Assembly: GCA_029255645.1 (NCBI GenBank)
Contig: JANLJE010000041.1
Location: 1-42,913 of the forward strand
Origin: Comamonadaceae bacterium
GTDB taxonomy: Bacteria > Pseudomonadota > Gammaproteobacteria > Burkholderiales > Rhodocyclaceae
DNA length: 42,913 nucleotides
Direction of reading: 5' to 3'
The position numbers were made by a program, and so were the translations under genes. The notes beneath the pieces are model-generated. The model was not told where the DNA came from. It saw nothing but the letters and a program-made list of their open reading frames with translations, and did no database searches. Shown here piece by piece: positions 1-9,038 of the stretch (positions are counted from its first letter, which is position 1; each line of letters begins with the position of its first letter).

Positions 1-60
1 GCACCCGCACCCGCACCCGCACCCGCACCCGCACCCGCACCCGCACCCGCACCCGCTCCC
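1..60 (+). repeat. GCACCC hexamer array encoding an Ala-Pro linker
   Basis: Nine perfect GCACCC units followed by one GCTCCC, in frame with the TPR protein, so each unit adds one Ala-Pro pair. The array runs off the left edge and its full copy number is unknown. A pure hexamer array can change length by slippage without shifting the frame. Confidence 0.97.
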
Positions 61-735
61 GCTTCGCGCGGGGCCGAGGTGGGGCGACTGAACCCTCCGG
101 TGGGGGCACGTCCCGCGCCGGCGGCCATCCCTGCTGCGGCTGGACGCATCGACAAGTCTCCGCGCCAAGCCACGGCGGCGGAACAGGCCGAGCAGCGTTA
201 CCGCATGGCGATCGATCTGGCCGGGCGCGGTCAGGTGCAGGAGGCTGAACATGAATTACGCCTGGCCTTGCAGAGCGACCCCACCCACGGCCCGGCCCGG
301 CAGTTCTGGGTCAAGCTCTTGCTCGATCAGCGGGCCGTGGCGCCCGCCATGGAGGTGCTGCGCGAGGGCTTGAACGGCAATCCCCGCCAGACCCAGTGGG
401 CCATGCTGCTGGCTCGGCTGGAGCTGGAGTCCGGCGACGTTGACCAGGCCTGGGCGACGCTGCAGCGGGCCTTGCCGGCGGCCAGCCGCGATGGCGAGTA
501 CCTGGCCTTCGCCGGGGCGCTGCTGCGCCAGCGCAAGCAAGCGCTGGAGGCGGCGGGATATTACCGTCAGGCCCTGACCCTAGATCCCCGGCAGGGGCGT
601 TGGTGGGTCGGCCTGGCCTTGGCGCTCGAAGAGGCCGGCCATGCTCCCGAAGCGCGCGAGGCCTTCCGTCAGGCCGCCCGGACTGGCAATCTCAGCGGGG
701 ATTTGCAGGCTTTCGTGGAGCGCAAGCTGCGCTGA
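1..735 (+). CDS. mshN: MshN-like TPR protein of MSHA pilus biogenesis, 3' part
   Basis: The reading frame is open from the first base, so the gene starts outside the window; 244 residues are visible. It opens with about ten Ala-Pro dipeptides encoded by a GCACCC hexamer array, a rigid periplasm-spanning type of linker, followed by a basic spacer and then tetratricopeptide repeats over roughly residues 50-240. The repeat arrangement and the segment QGRWWVGLALALE near the C-terminus resemble MshN, an inner-membrane-anchored protein of mannose-sensitive haemagglutinin type IV pili. The expected N-terminal membrane anchor and the other msh genes would lie to the left. A GTG at 79 is an internal in-frame codon, not a convincing start. 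The stop is one base from the convergent comF stop. The TPR assignment is firm; the MshN identity is family recognition by eye. Confidence 0.68.
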   Translation, partial: APAPAPAPAPAPAPAPAPAPASRGAEVGRLNPPVGARPAPAAIPAAAGRIDKSPRQATAAEQAEQRYRMAIDLAGRGQVQEAEHELRLALQSDPTHGPARQFWVKLLLDQRAVAPAMEVLREGLNGNPRQTQWAMLLARLELESGDVDQAWATLQRALPAASRDGEYLAFAGALLRQRKQALEAAGYYRQALTLDPRQGRWWVGLALALEEAGHAPEAREAFRQAARTGNLSGDLQAFVERKLR

Positions 736-736
736 T

Positions 737-1462
737 TCAACGCCGCAGGGTGCGCGCCACGACGCAGGCGCTGACCTGGGCGGCCCCATGCAGCTTCAGG
801 GTGCGGGCGGCTTCATCGAGGGTGGTGCCGGTGGTCAGCACGTCATCCACGAGTAGCACATGTTCGCCTTCCAGATCCTCCCGGCATTCAAACACGCCTT
901 TCAGATTGGCCTTGCGCGCGCGCAGCGGCAGTTCGGCCTGGGGACGGGTCGGGCGGGTCTTGATCAGGCTGTGTCTGTCCAGAGGGAGCTGGAGGGAGCG
1001 GGCCAGCCAGCGGGCAATTTCCAGGGACTGGTTGTAGCCCCGTTCGGCCAGTCGTCGGGGATGCAGGGGAAGGGGCATGACACGGCTGGCGGCAACGCGG
1101 GTCGTGCCGGCCAGCTGCTCGCCCCAGTAGCGCGCCAGCGCCAGATGGGCGGCGTATTTCAGCTGATGCACGAGGTGATCCACGGGAAAGGCGTAGGCAT
1201 GCAGGGCATGAATCCGGTCAAAGTGCGGCGGCTGCATCTGGCAGGCGCCGCAGCGTTCGCCGTGCGTGGTCCGGTCGAGGCAGAGCGGGCAATGGCAATC
1301 GGGCAGGGCCGGCAGTTCCCGCTCGCAGTCCGGGCAGACCGGCGCGGCTGCGCTGCGGGCGCCGCACAGCAGGCAGCTGGAGGGCAGCAGGCTACTTAGC
1401 AGTTGCTGGCAAAAATGCCGGAACCCGGGTGCTGCAACCTGAGTCGAAATTGACTTTCCCAT
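737..1462 (-). CDS. comF: ComF family phosphoribosyltransferase-like protein
   Basis: 241 aa, normal length for ComF, a cytoplasmic protein needed for uptake or processing of transforming DNA in competent bacteria. The N-terminal third has a zinc-finger-like cysteine set (C30, C33, C43, C46, C56, C58, C61, C71, C74). The C-terminal type I PRTase fold carries the PRPP-binding motif [13 protein letters not shown] at about residues 202-214. It stops one base from the TPR gene on the other strand, and its ATG at 1462 lies inside the bioB promoter spacer, so comF and bioB are divergent with overlapping control regions. In many betaproteobacteria comF sits next to biotin genes. Its exact enzymatic activity is not established for the family. 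Confidence 0.93.
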   Translation of the reverse strand: MGKSISTQVAAPGFRHFCQQLLSSLLPSSCLLCGARSAAAPVCPDCERELPALPDCHCPLCLDRTTHGERCGACQMQPPHFDRIHALHAYAFPVDHLVHQLKYAAHLALARYWGEQLAGTTRVAASRVMPLPLHPRRLAERGYNQSLEIARWLARSLQLPLDRHSLIKTRPTRPQAELPLRARKANLKGVFECREDLEGEHVLLVDDVLTTGTTLDEAARTLKLHGAAQVSACVVARTLRR

Positions 1463-1478
1463 GGCCTTGGTCGATTAT
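1450..1478 (+). promoter_or_regulatory. Candidate sigma70 promoter of bioBC
   Basis: TTGACT (1450-1455) and GATTAT (1473-1478) are separated by exactly 17 bp, giving 5/6 and 4/6 matches to consensus. Transcription would begin near 1485, leaving a leader of about 70 nt before the bioB ATG. The element overlaps the start codon of divergent comF. No BirA-type operator was recognised. Confidence 0.55.
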
Positions 1479-1554
1479 CCATAATTACGCATGGCTTCCG
1501 GCTTCCTGGCCGGGGCCGGAAAATGCACCGTTCATCCTCCGTAGGACTCCCGAT

Positions 1555-2550
1555 ATGCACGCTGTTTCCCAGGCTGTTGTGGCGCAGGCGCCGGAACAAT
1601 TTCCTGTTCACTCCAACCCCCCCATCTGGACCGTGGCCGAAGTGCTGGCCCTCTATGATCTGCCCTTCATGGACCTGATCTACCGGGCCCAGCAGGTGCA
1701 TCGCCAGCATTTCGATGCCAACGCCATTCAACGCTCTACCTTGCTGTCCGTCAAGACCGGTGGCTGTTCCGAGGATTGCAGTTACTGCTCCCAGTCGGCC
1801 CGTTACGAGACGGATGTGGAGCGGGAGCGGTTGATGCCCATCGATGAGGTGGTGGCCGCAGCCCAGGTCGCCAAGGCGAAGGGCGCGTCGCGGTTCTGCA
1901 TGGGCGCTGCCTGGCGCGGCCCCAAGGACAGCGATCTGGACAAGGTGCTGGAGATGGTGCGCGAGGTGAAAGCCCTGGGTATGCAGACCTGTGTCACCCT
2001 GGGCATGCTCAAGCAAGGCCAGGCGGAAAAGCTCAAGGAGGCCGGCCTCGATTACTACAACCACAACCTGGATACGGACAAGGCGTTCTACGGCCAGGTC
2101 ATCAAGAGCCACACCCATGACGACCGGCTCGACACCCTGAGCCAGGTGCGGGATGCCGGCATCAATGTCTGTTCCGGCGGCATTGTCGGCATGGGCGAGA
2201 CGCGCCGCAACCGGGCGGCGATGCTGGTCCAGCTGGCCAACCTGCCCAGGCCGCCCGAGTCCGTGCCCATCAACCATCTGGTGCCGGTGCCCGGCACGCC
2301 CTTGGGCGATCTGCCCCCGCTCGACCCTTTCGAGTTCGTGCGCACCATCGCGGCGGCCCGGATCATCATGCCCACTTCCCATGTGCGGCTTTCTGCCGGG
2401 CGCCAGGAAATGAGCGAGGAGTTGCAGGCCCTGTGCTTTCTGGCCGGGGCCAATTCCATGTTCTACGGCGATCAGTTGCTGACCACCGGCAACCCGGACG
2501 TGTCCCGTGACGACGCCCTGTTCGGGAAGCTGGGGCTACGCGCTGTTTAA
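1555..2550 (+). CDS. bioB: Biotin synthase
   Basis: 331 aa. A radical SAM enzyme that inserts sulfur into dethiobiotin, the last step of biotin synthesis, in the cytoplasm. The radical SAM cluster motif CSEDCSYC (C71, C75, C78) binds [4Fe-4S]. Cysteines in [16 protein letters not shown] and [12 protein letters not shown] plus the late Arg in LSAGRQE match the [2Fe-2S] sulfur-donor ligands. The ATG at 1555 is chosen because the family begins about 25 residues before [12 protein letters not shown] and a GTAGGA ribosome-binding site lies 8 nt upstream; the frame is open further upstream to 1429, but that extension is not conserved-looking. It is followed 8 nt later by bioC on the same strand. 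Confidence 0.98.
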   Translation: MHAVSQAVVAQAPEQFPVHSNPPIWTVAEVLALYDLPFMDLIYRAQQVHRQHFDANAIQRSTLLSVKTGGCSEDCSYCSQSARYETDVERERLMPIDEVVAAAQVAKAKGASRFCMGAAWRGPKDSDLDKVLEMVREVKALGMQTCVTLGMLKQGQAEKLKEAGLDYYNHNLDTDKAFYGQVIKSHTHDDRLDTLSQVRDAGINVCSGGIVGMGETRRNRAAMLVQLANLPRPPESVPINHLVPVPGTPLGDLPPLDPFEFVRTIAAARIIMPTSHVRLSAGRQEMSEELQALCFLAGANSMFYGDQLLTTGNPDVSRDDALFGKLGLRAV

Positions 2551-2558
2551 GCGGGCTG

Positions 2559-3422
2559 GTGACGGATTTTCTCGACCTGGAGCAGGTGCGGCGCAATTTC
2601 CGTCGCGCCGCGCCCGGCTATGCCGGGGCCGATTTTCTGGCCCGCGAAATCGATGCGCGCATGCAGGAGCGCCTGGATTATGTGCGCCTGACGCCCGGGT
2701 GGATCGTGGATCTGGGCTGTGGCCCCGGGCTTTCCTTGTCCGGATTGCAGCAGCGCTATCCGGCCGCCCGCTGCCTGGGGCTGGATCAGGAGCGCGCCAT
2801 GCTGCCCGGCGTGGCACAAGCCCAGGGCTGGCGCCGCTGGCTGGGAGCGGGCAGGGAACGTCAGCCGGCCTATCTGGTGGGGGATGCCAACCGGCTGCCC
2901 CTGGGCGCCAGGACGGTCGGTCTGCTCTGGTCCAACCTGCTGCTGCCCTGGCTGGAAGAGCCCCGGCCTTTCTTCCGGGAGGCTTTGCGGACGCTCGAGG
3001 TGGGCGGCCTGCTGATGTTTTCCACCCTGGGGCCGGATACCCTGAAAGAGTTGCGGGCCGGTTTCCGGGACGGTCATGCCCATCTCCAGCGCTTTGCCGA
3101 TATGCACGATCTGGGCGATATGCTGCTCGAAAGCGGCTTTGCCGATCCGGTGGTGGACATGGAAGTGATCACCCTGACGTATCAGGATTTGCCGGCCCTG
3201 GTGGCCGATCTGCGCGCTGCCGGCGCCCGCTGCGCCATGCGCGACCGGCGCCGGGGTCTGGCGGGCCGGAGCCTGTGGCAAGGCTTGCAGGCTCATTACG
3301 AGGCGCTGCGCCAGGATGGCCGCCTGCCTGCCACCTTCGAGGTCATCTACGGCCACGCCTGGAAGCCGGAGCCCCGGCAGATCGAGGACGGGCGCAGCAT
3401 CATCCGCTTCGCCGGGCGTTGA
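2559..3422 (+). CDS. bioC: BioC, malonyl-ACP O-methyltransferase
   Basis: 287 aa, GTG start 8 nt after the bioB stop, so the two are co-transcribed and probably translationally coupled. BioC methylates the free carboxyl of malonyl-ACP to disguise it as a fatty-acid primer for the pimeloyl moiety of biotin. The class I SAM-methyltransferase glycine motif VDLGCGPG is at about residues 50-57, followed by an acidic residue in GLDQERAML and the family segment GPDTLKELR after the core sheet. The C-terminal part is typical of the betaproteobacterial branch. No other bio genes occur in the window. Confidence 0.93.
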   Translation: MTDFLDLEQVRRNFRRAAPGYAGADFLAREIDARMQERLDYVRLTPGWIVDLGCGPGLSLSGLQQRYPAARCLGLDQERAMLPGVAQAQGWRRWLGAGRERQPAYLVGDANRLPLGARTVGLLWSNLLLPWLEEPRPFFREALRTLEVGGLLMFSTLGPDTLKELRAGFRDGHAHLQRFADMHDLGDMLLESGFADPVVDMEVITLTYQDLPALVADLRAAGARCAMRDRRRGLAGRSLWQGLQAHYEALRQDGRLPATFEVIYGHAWKPEPRQIEDGRSIIRFAGR

Positions 3423-3547
3423 TCGCCGCGCTCATTTTTCCGGTTTTTTCTTGAAGAACTTGATGGTTTGAGGCCCGCCCCGGAAACCCCGGGCCGGGCC
3501 GCCAAGGGCGTCAAGGGCGCCTAGCGGGGCGCAAGCATTCCATACCG
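3423..3547. other. Non-coding spacer with a strong GC hairpin after bioC
   Basis: Between the bioC stop and the small minus-strand ORF there is no credible gene. At about 3472-3500 an imperfect inverted repeat (GGCCCGCCCCGG, a short AAA loop, CCCCGGGCCGGGCC) can form a very stable stem, but no T-tract follows on either strand. It may mark the 3' end of bioBC without being a classical intrinsic terminator. Confidence 0.4.
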
Positions 3548-3868
3548 TCAGCCACCTCTGGCGCTTGAGATGACAAGCCAAGTGCCTAGAATGGAAGCGC
3601 AGTTACGGATGACGGAGCCGGAATAACCCGTGCAGGGCGAGAGCGGTAAGCCATCCAGAAAAGCGCGAGCACCTCCGCGCTTTTCGCCTTTATGGGCGCC
3701 GGTAAGCCTTGATGGGCGCCGGTAAATCTGTTCGCCCTTCCGCTTGCTCGCACCGAATCCGGCCATGAAGGCATCGAGGTAAAACCGCTCATCTTTCCCT
3801 TCCGGCAAAAGCGGCAATTTCGCCGGGCTTGGCTCCGGCATTTCGTTGTCGTTCTCCATTGCGCCCAT
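3548..3868 (-). CDS. Small hypothetical protein (doubtful)
   Basis: 106 aa, not recognised. Two starts are possible: ATG at 3868 or ATG at 3859, preceded by AGAGGAAC. The first ~50 residues (acidic, proline-containing, then FYLDAFMAGFGASKRKGEQIYRR) have natural-looking composition; the last half is low-complexity and arises over a 20-bp-period direct repeat (ATGGGCGCCGGTAA at 3692-3705 and 3712-3725). The ORF may therefore be real only in its N-terminal part, or be a decayed gene. It lies downstream of HDOD1 on the same strand, 58 nt after that stop. Confidence 0.33.
   Translation of the reverse strand: MGAMENDNEMPEPSPAKLPLLPEGKDERFYLDAFMAGFGASKRKGEQIYRRPSRLTGAHKGEKRGGARAFLDGLPLSPCTGYSGSVIRNCASILGTWLVISSARGG
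3692..3725. repeat. 14-bp direct repeat, 20-bp period
   Basis: ATGGGCGCCGGTAA occurs at 3692-3705 and again at 3712-3725, separated by 6 nt. It falls in the C-terminal half of the doubtful small ORF and may be a local duplication in an otherwise unannotated spacer. Confidence 0.8.
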
Positions 3869-3914
3869 GTTCCTCTGCCAGGAAAAAATGGCTGCCCGGG
3901 TCTGCCGCCGGGGC

Positions 3915-3938
3915 TCAAGTCAGGGCTCAAGTCAGGGC
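3915..3938. repeat. 12-bp tandem repeat spanning the HDOD1 stop codon (2 copies)
   Basis: On the gene's strand the unit is GCCCTGACTTGA, present twice in tandem (3927-3938 and 3915-3926). The first copy encodes the last residues Ala-Leu-Thr and the stop of HDOD1; the second repeats the same codons and stop in frame immediately downstream. It is one of several stop-anchored tandem repeats in the window. Confidence 0.9.
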
Positions 3939-4769
3939 CGCCTGGATTTCCCGGATGTCGTCCCAGGCCTCGTCCAGCAGGTCGGCATAACGGGCCCGGT
4001 CGGCGGCGGCCCGTTCGCTGTCGGCCAGCCCGCTATCGCAACCTAGCCACTCATGGTTACCTCCGGCCAGGAGGTTGGCGAAATAGAGCACGTCGGCCAG
4101 GCTGCTGGGGGTATCTACATGCTTGAGTTGATCATGTTCGCGGATGGCCTCGATGATGGGTTCGGGCATGCCCAGGGTGTAGAGCAGGCTCTCGCCGATG
4201 CTTTCGTGCCAGCCGATCACCAGGCTGAGCAGGTCTGCGCGGTTGTTCTTGTACTCCGGGTATTCCGCCGCGCGATAAAGCAGGTAAAACACGCCGATGT
4301 CGTGCACCATGCCGGCCAGCATGGCGTCTTCAGGATTGACCCGGCCGAGGCGGCGGGCCAGCACCCGGGCGATGGCGGCGACTTGCAGGGAGTGTTCCCA
4401 GGTGAGACGGCCAATATCCTCGAAGGCTGTCAGGTTCCCGGATTGCAGCATCTGCTCGATGGCGACGCTCAGGGCCGTGGTGCGCACGGTTTCAAAGCCG
4501 ACCCGGTGGATGGCGGTGCGGATGTCGGTGATGCTTTTTCCGGCCGGGTTGTAGGTGACCGAGTTGGCCAGGCGCAGTAGCCGGGCGGCGATCAGCGGTT
4601 CGATGCTGATGACCTGGGCCACCTTCTCGACGGAGACCCGGGGGTCGCGCAATACATTGCGCACGGTCATGCTGGCATCCAGGTAGGTCGGGAAATTGAT
4701 CTCGCCGGAGAGATCCTTGGCGATGTCTTCGAGGACGCGGAAATGGAGGGAATCAACCGTGTTGGTCAT
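3927..4769 (-). CDS. HDOD domain signalling protein (HDOD1)
   Basis: 280 aa made almost entirely of one HDOD domain, a relative of HD phosphohydrolases found in bacterial signalling proteins. Typical segments are ISIEPLIAARLLRLANSVTYN near the N-terminus, AIHRVGFETVRTTALSVAIEQM in the middle and the HD-like stretches GMVHDIGVFYLL and WHESIGESLL. Most HDOD proteins are not proven enzymes and act in regulation of motility, biofilm or stress. It has no attached receiver or output domain, so its partner cannot be inferred. The ATG at 4769 is supported by the family N-terminus. The last codons and stop are tandemly duplicated (see repeat). A second HDOD gene lies at 9039-9902. Confidence 0.9.
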   Translation of the reverse strand: MTNTVDSLHFRVLEDIAKDLSGEINFPTYLDASMTVRNVLRDPRVSVEKVAQVISIEPLIAARLLRLANSVTYNPAGKSITDIRTAIHRVGFETVRTTALSVAIEQMLQSGNLTAFEDIGRLTWEHSLQVAAIARVLARRLGRVNPEDAMLAGMVHDIGVFYLLYRAAEYPEYKNNRADLLSLVIGWHESIGESLLYTLGMPEPIIEAIREHDQLKHVDTPSSLADVLYFANLLAGGNHEWLGCDSGLADSERAAADRARYADLLDEAWDDIREIQAALT

Positions 4770-4911
4770 GGGAATATGATTACGTTGGCGGCAAGGGGTG
4801 AACTTAACGCTTTTTTGGGTGCGTGTGACCTATCCGTTGAATTTGTTCGCGGCGGCGCCGACCTGCTTCAGGGCATGCAAGCCCCTCGCCCCTGCCGGCC
4901 CACTGAATGAC

Positions 4912-4935
4912 GAAGCCCGCCGGGCGGCGGGCTTC
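4912..4935 (-). terminator. Candidate terminator hairpin after the CBS gene
   Basis: A perfect 10-bp inverted repeat GAAGCCCGCC / GGCGGGCTTC with a 4-nt loop, 33 nt beyond the CBS gene stop in the direction of transcription. The T-tract is weak, so termination may be partial. Confidence 0.6.
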
Positions 4936-4967
4936 TCCGGGACCGGACTGGCCCGCTTGCCATCGCA

Positions 4968-5399
4968 TCAGCCGGAGATGTAACGTTCCAGCTGGCTGAT
5001 GATGAATTCCTGGTGGCTGATGGTGGCCTTGACCAGATCCCCCATGGAAATCACACCCAGGACCTGCAGGTCCTCATCCAGGACAGGCAGATGGCGGAAC
5101 CGGTGCTGGGTCATCAGGGACATGCATTCTTCAATGCTATTGCGTTGGGTGACATAGGCCACCTTGTGGGTCATGACCGCCTCGATCATGGTTTCCCGGG
5201 AGTTGCGGCCGCTCAGGATGACTTTCCGGGCGTAATCCCGCTCGGAGAAGATGCCCACCAGTTTTTCTCCATCCATGACCAGCACGGCACCCACGTCGTT
5301 GTCGGCCATGACGCTCAGGGCGTGATAGACGTTGTCCCTGGGGGAAACCACGATCGGCAGACCGCCCTTGTCTTCGAGAAGCTGTGTCAATGTCTGCAT
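4968..5399 (-). CDS. Two-CBS-domain protein
   Basis: 143 aa, the usual size of stand-alone paired CBS (Bateman) proteins that bind adenine nucleotides and regulate other proteins. The first CBS domain covers about residues 10-65 (VYHALSVMADNDVGAVLVMDGEKLVGIFSERD shortened here) and the second about 72-130 (EECMSLMTQHRFRHLPVLDE then VLGVISMGDLV). No catalytic or DNA-binding domain is attached. The start at 5399 has a strong AAGAGGTAGG ribosome-binding site. The cytochrome c4 gene lies upstream on the same strand but 296 nt away, so separate transcription is likely. Function in this organism is unknown. Confidence 0.92.
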   Translation of the reverse strand: MQTLTQLLEDKGGLPIVVSPRDNVYHALSVMADNDVGAVLVMDGEKLVGIFSERDYARKVILSGRNSRETMIEAVMTHKVAYVTQRNSIEECMSLMTQHRFRHLPVLDEDLQVLGVISMGDLVKATISHQEFIISQLERYISG

Positions 5400-5596
5400 T
5401 GCCTACCTCTTGTTGTTCTGCGCCTGGAGTCCAATCGTCTGACCGCTGAATGCGCAACAGGCTGGTGGGCCAGATAGATGGGGAGTGCCATTTTCAGCGC
5501 TCCTTCCGGGTGCGCCACAAGCGCAGCCTGTGGAGGATCGAAGCCTGAAATCTTGTCGCTTGTCCCGCCGTGCCCGCCGGGCAGCCGCCGAGCCTT

Positions 5597-5650
5597 GTGC
5601 GGCTCAAACCCGTCGTGCGGCTCAAACCCGTCGTGCGACTCAAACCCGAA
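5597..5650. repeat. 18-bp tandem repeat (3 copies) downstream of cytochrome c4
   Basis: Unit GTGCGGCTCAAACCCGTC at 5597-5614 and 5615-5632, with a slightly diverged copy at 5633-5650. It lies 45 nt past the cytochrome c4 stop on that gene's downstream side. On the gene's strand each unit contains TTTGA, like the stop-anchored repeats elsewhere. The rest of the 5400-5695 spacer shows no gene; it should hold the CBS promoter, but I could not pick one with confidence. Confidence 0.95.
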
Positions 5651-5695
5651 GCGCCGGTCTCCGCTGTGCGGGCGGGCTGTCCGGCAAGGCAGGGG

Positions 5696-6331
5696 TCAGC
5701 GCAGGCCGGCAGCGTATTCAGCAACCGACTTGATGTCATTGTCAGACAGTCTGTCAGCGATGCTGCGCATCATGGATTCAGGATCGTTGGCACGTTCACC
5801 GGAGCGGAAGCTCTTGAGCTGGAGTTCGATGTATTCGGGGAACTGACCTGCCAGCGCGGGATACTGGGCCGGCAGACCTTTGCCAGCCGGACCGTGGCAC
5901 CCGGCACAGGCGGGGACGCCCTTGGCGGCATCACCGGCACGCCACAGTTTCTGGCCACGGGGAATCAGGGCTTCCTGGGTGGCCATGGCGGGCTTGAGCT
6001 GTTGCTGGGCGAACCAGGCGGCGACGTTCTTCATGTCCTCGTCGCTCAGGGCGGCGGTCATGCCGGCCATGATGGGGTTGTTACGGGCGGCAGGCTTGCC
6101 ATCCACGGACTTGAAGGCAAGCAGCTGCTTGTAGATATAGTCCTGCCCCTGGCCTGCCAGGTGGGGATAGGCGGAGACCATGCTATTGCCATCGACGCCA
6201 TGACAGGCGACACAGATGGTTTCGGCAACAACCTTGCCCTTGGCCGGATCAGCCTTGGGTTTGGCTTCTTCTGCTGCATTTACGGTGAAACCGGCTACGA
6301 GAAGTGCCGCCAGCGCCATGGTGCGAATCAT
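5696..6331 (-). CDS. Dihaem cytochrome c4
   Basis: 211 aa precursor, exported to the periplasm. The signal peptide is MIRTMALAALLVAGFTVNAA. Two haem-binding sites, CVACH (40-44) and CAGCH (142-146), head two homologous halves; each half has a later methionine suited as the sixth haem ligand (IMAGM and ESMMRSI). Cytochrome c4 passes electrons from the bc1 complex to terminal oxidases. A TTG start six bases upstream is possible, but ATG at 6331 has AAGGAG at the proper distance and a clean signal peptide. Divergence from engB is a conserved betaproteobacterial arrangement. Confidence 0.95.
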   Translation of the reverse strand: MIRTMALAALLVAGFTVNAAEEAKPKADPAKGKVVAETICVACHGVDGNSMVSAYPHLAGQGQDYIYKQLLAFKSVDGKPAARNNPIMAGMTAALSDEDMKNVAAWFAQQQLKPAMATQEALIPRGQKLWRAGDAAKGVPACAGCHGPAGKGLPAQYPALAGQFPEYIELQLKSFRSGERANDPESMMRSIADRLSDNDIKSVAEYAAGLR

Positions 6332-6380
6332 GTCCAAACTCCTTTTACGCGAGAGAGGCGGGAGAGCCTGCCAAGTATCG

Positions 6381-6409
6381 ATATTTACAAACCTGCTATT
6401 CTATATCAA
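6381..6409 (-). promoter_or_regulatory. Possible cytochrome c4 promoter
   Basis: On the minus strand TTGATA (6404-6409) and AAATAT (6381-6386) are 17 bp apart in an AT-rich divergent spacer (6332-6450), about 50 nt upstream of the cytochrome start. The -35 is good and the -10 poor. The same spacer must also serve engB. Confidence 0.33.
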
Positions 6410-6450
6410 CTCGATTGATTATGTAGCGCCCTTCAGAATCCGGAGTCTTC

Positions 6451-8258
<1,808 letters not shown>

Positions 8259-8282
8259 TGGCCGGCGTCGGCCTGGGCGGTA

Positions 8283-8942
8283 TCACAGCTGGCGCAGGTA
8301 ACGCGGCAGTTCCAGGACGGAACGCAGGCGGGCGTCCACATAGGGCGGGCAGCGGCTCGCCCGGCTGATCCAGACGGTCCGGGTGCCCAGGCGCTTGGCC
8401 GTGCGCAGGTTGGGCAGACTGTCTTCGACCAGGATGCATTGGTGCGCCTGGAGGTTTTCTGCCCGCAGCAGGTGGCGCAACCCCCGAGGGTCGGGTTTGG
8501 GCTGGAAGCGGGTGGCTTCGACCGGATAGACCGCATCGAAGTGGCGCGCCATGCCGGTCAGGTCGAGGACGGCCTCGGTGTAATGGGCCGGGGCGTTCGA
8601 GTAAAGAATCTTGCGTCCAGGCAGTTTGCCCAGCATGGCATTGACCGCCCGCTCGAATACCAGCATCCGTGGCAATTCGGGAAACTGGTGGGTCTCCCAA
8701 AGGAAGTGATGGGGGTCGGTGTCGTGGTGCCGCATCAGCCCGAGGAGGGTGGCGCCATAGCGCTGCCAGTAGGTTTTCCGGATGCGCCCGGCTTCCTCCG
8801 CATCGACCTGGAGATGGGTCTCGATGTAGGTCTGCATGGCGCGGTTGATGTGCGGAAAGATATGCGGGCTGGCGTCGTGCAGGGTATTGTCGAGGTCAAA
8901 CAGCCAGACGGGTCTGGGGGGTCTGGGGAGTCGTGCGGTCAT
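8283..8942 (-). CDS. HAD hydrolase, pyrimidine 5'-nucleotidase type
   Basis: 219 aa. Motif I is FDLDNTLHDA near residues 15-24, containing the nucleophilic and general-acid aspartates. Motif II lies in ILYSNAP, motif III at KPDPRGL and motif IV at LVEDSLPNLRTAK. The cap between motifs I and II is helical, as in the pyrimidine 5'-nucleotidase group that dephosphorylates UMP/CMP-like nucleotides; substrate is inferred from that resemblance only. It converges on hemB (24 nt between stops) and its 5' end faces the HDOD2 promoter region. Confidence 0.85.
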   Translation of the reverse strand: MTARLPRPPRPVWLFDLDNTLHDASPHIFPHINRAMQTYIETHLQVDAEEAGRIRKTYWQRYGATLLGLMRHHDTDPHHFLWETHQFPELPRMLVFERAVNAMLGKLPGRKILYSNAPAHYTEAVLDLTGMARHFDAVYPVEATRFQPKPDPRGLRHLLRAENLQAHQCILVEDSLPNLRTAKRLGTRTVWISRASRCPPYVDARLRSVLELPRYLRQL

Positions 8943-8990
8943 GGGGGGCTGGATTTTGGCGGGCTATGACTAAAGTTGGATTGTCTGGGC

Positions 8991-9007
8991 GGTACGGACG
9001 TCGTACC
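8991..9007. promoter_or_regulatory. Short dyad upstream of HDOD2
   Basis: GGTACG-GACGT-CGTACC is a perfect 6-bp inverted repeat with a 5-nt centre, 31 nt before the HDOD2 ATG. It could be an operator or an RNA hairpin in the leader; no protein can be assigned. Confidence 0.35.
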
Positions 9008-9038
9008 TTCTCGTGATTCGACTAGCCGGAGAGCTTAC

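Noticed and set aside
2507-3454. 315-aa plus-strand ORF overlapping bioC
   Set aside because: Arg/Pro/Gly-rich translation of the bioC sequence in another frame; bioC has the SAM motif and family segments.
4770-4850. FliA-type (sigma28) promoter for HDOD1
   Set aside because: Only a loose TAAG...GCC resemblance with wrong spacing; not reported as a feature.
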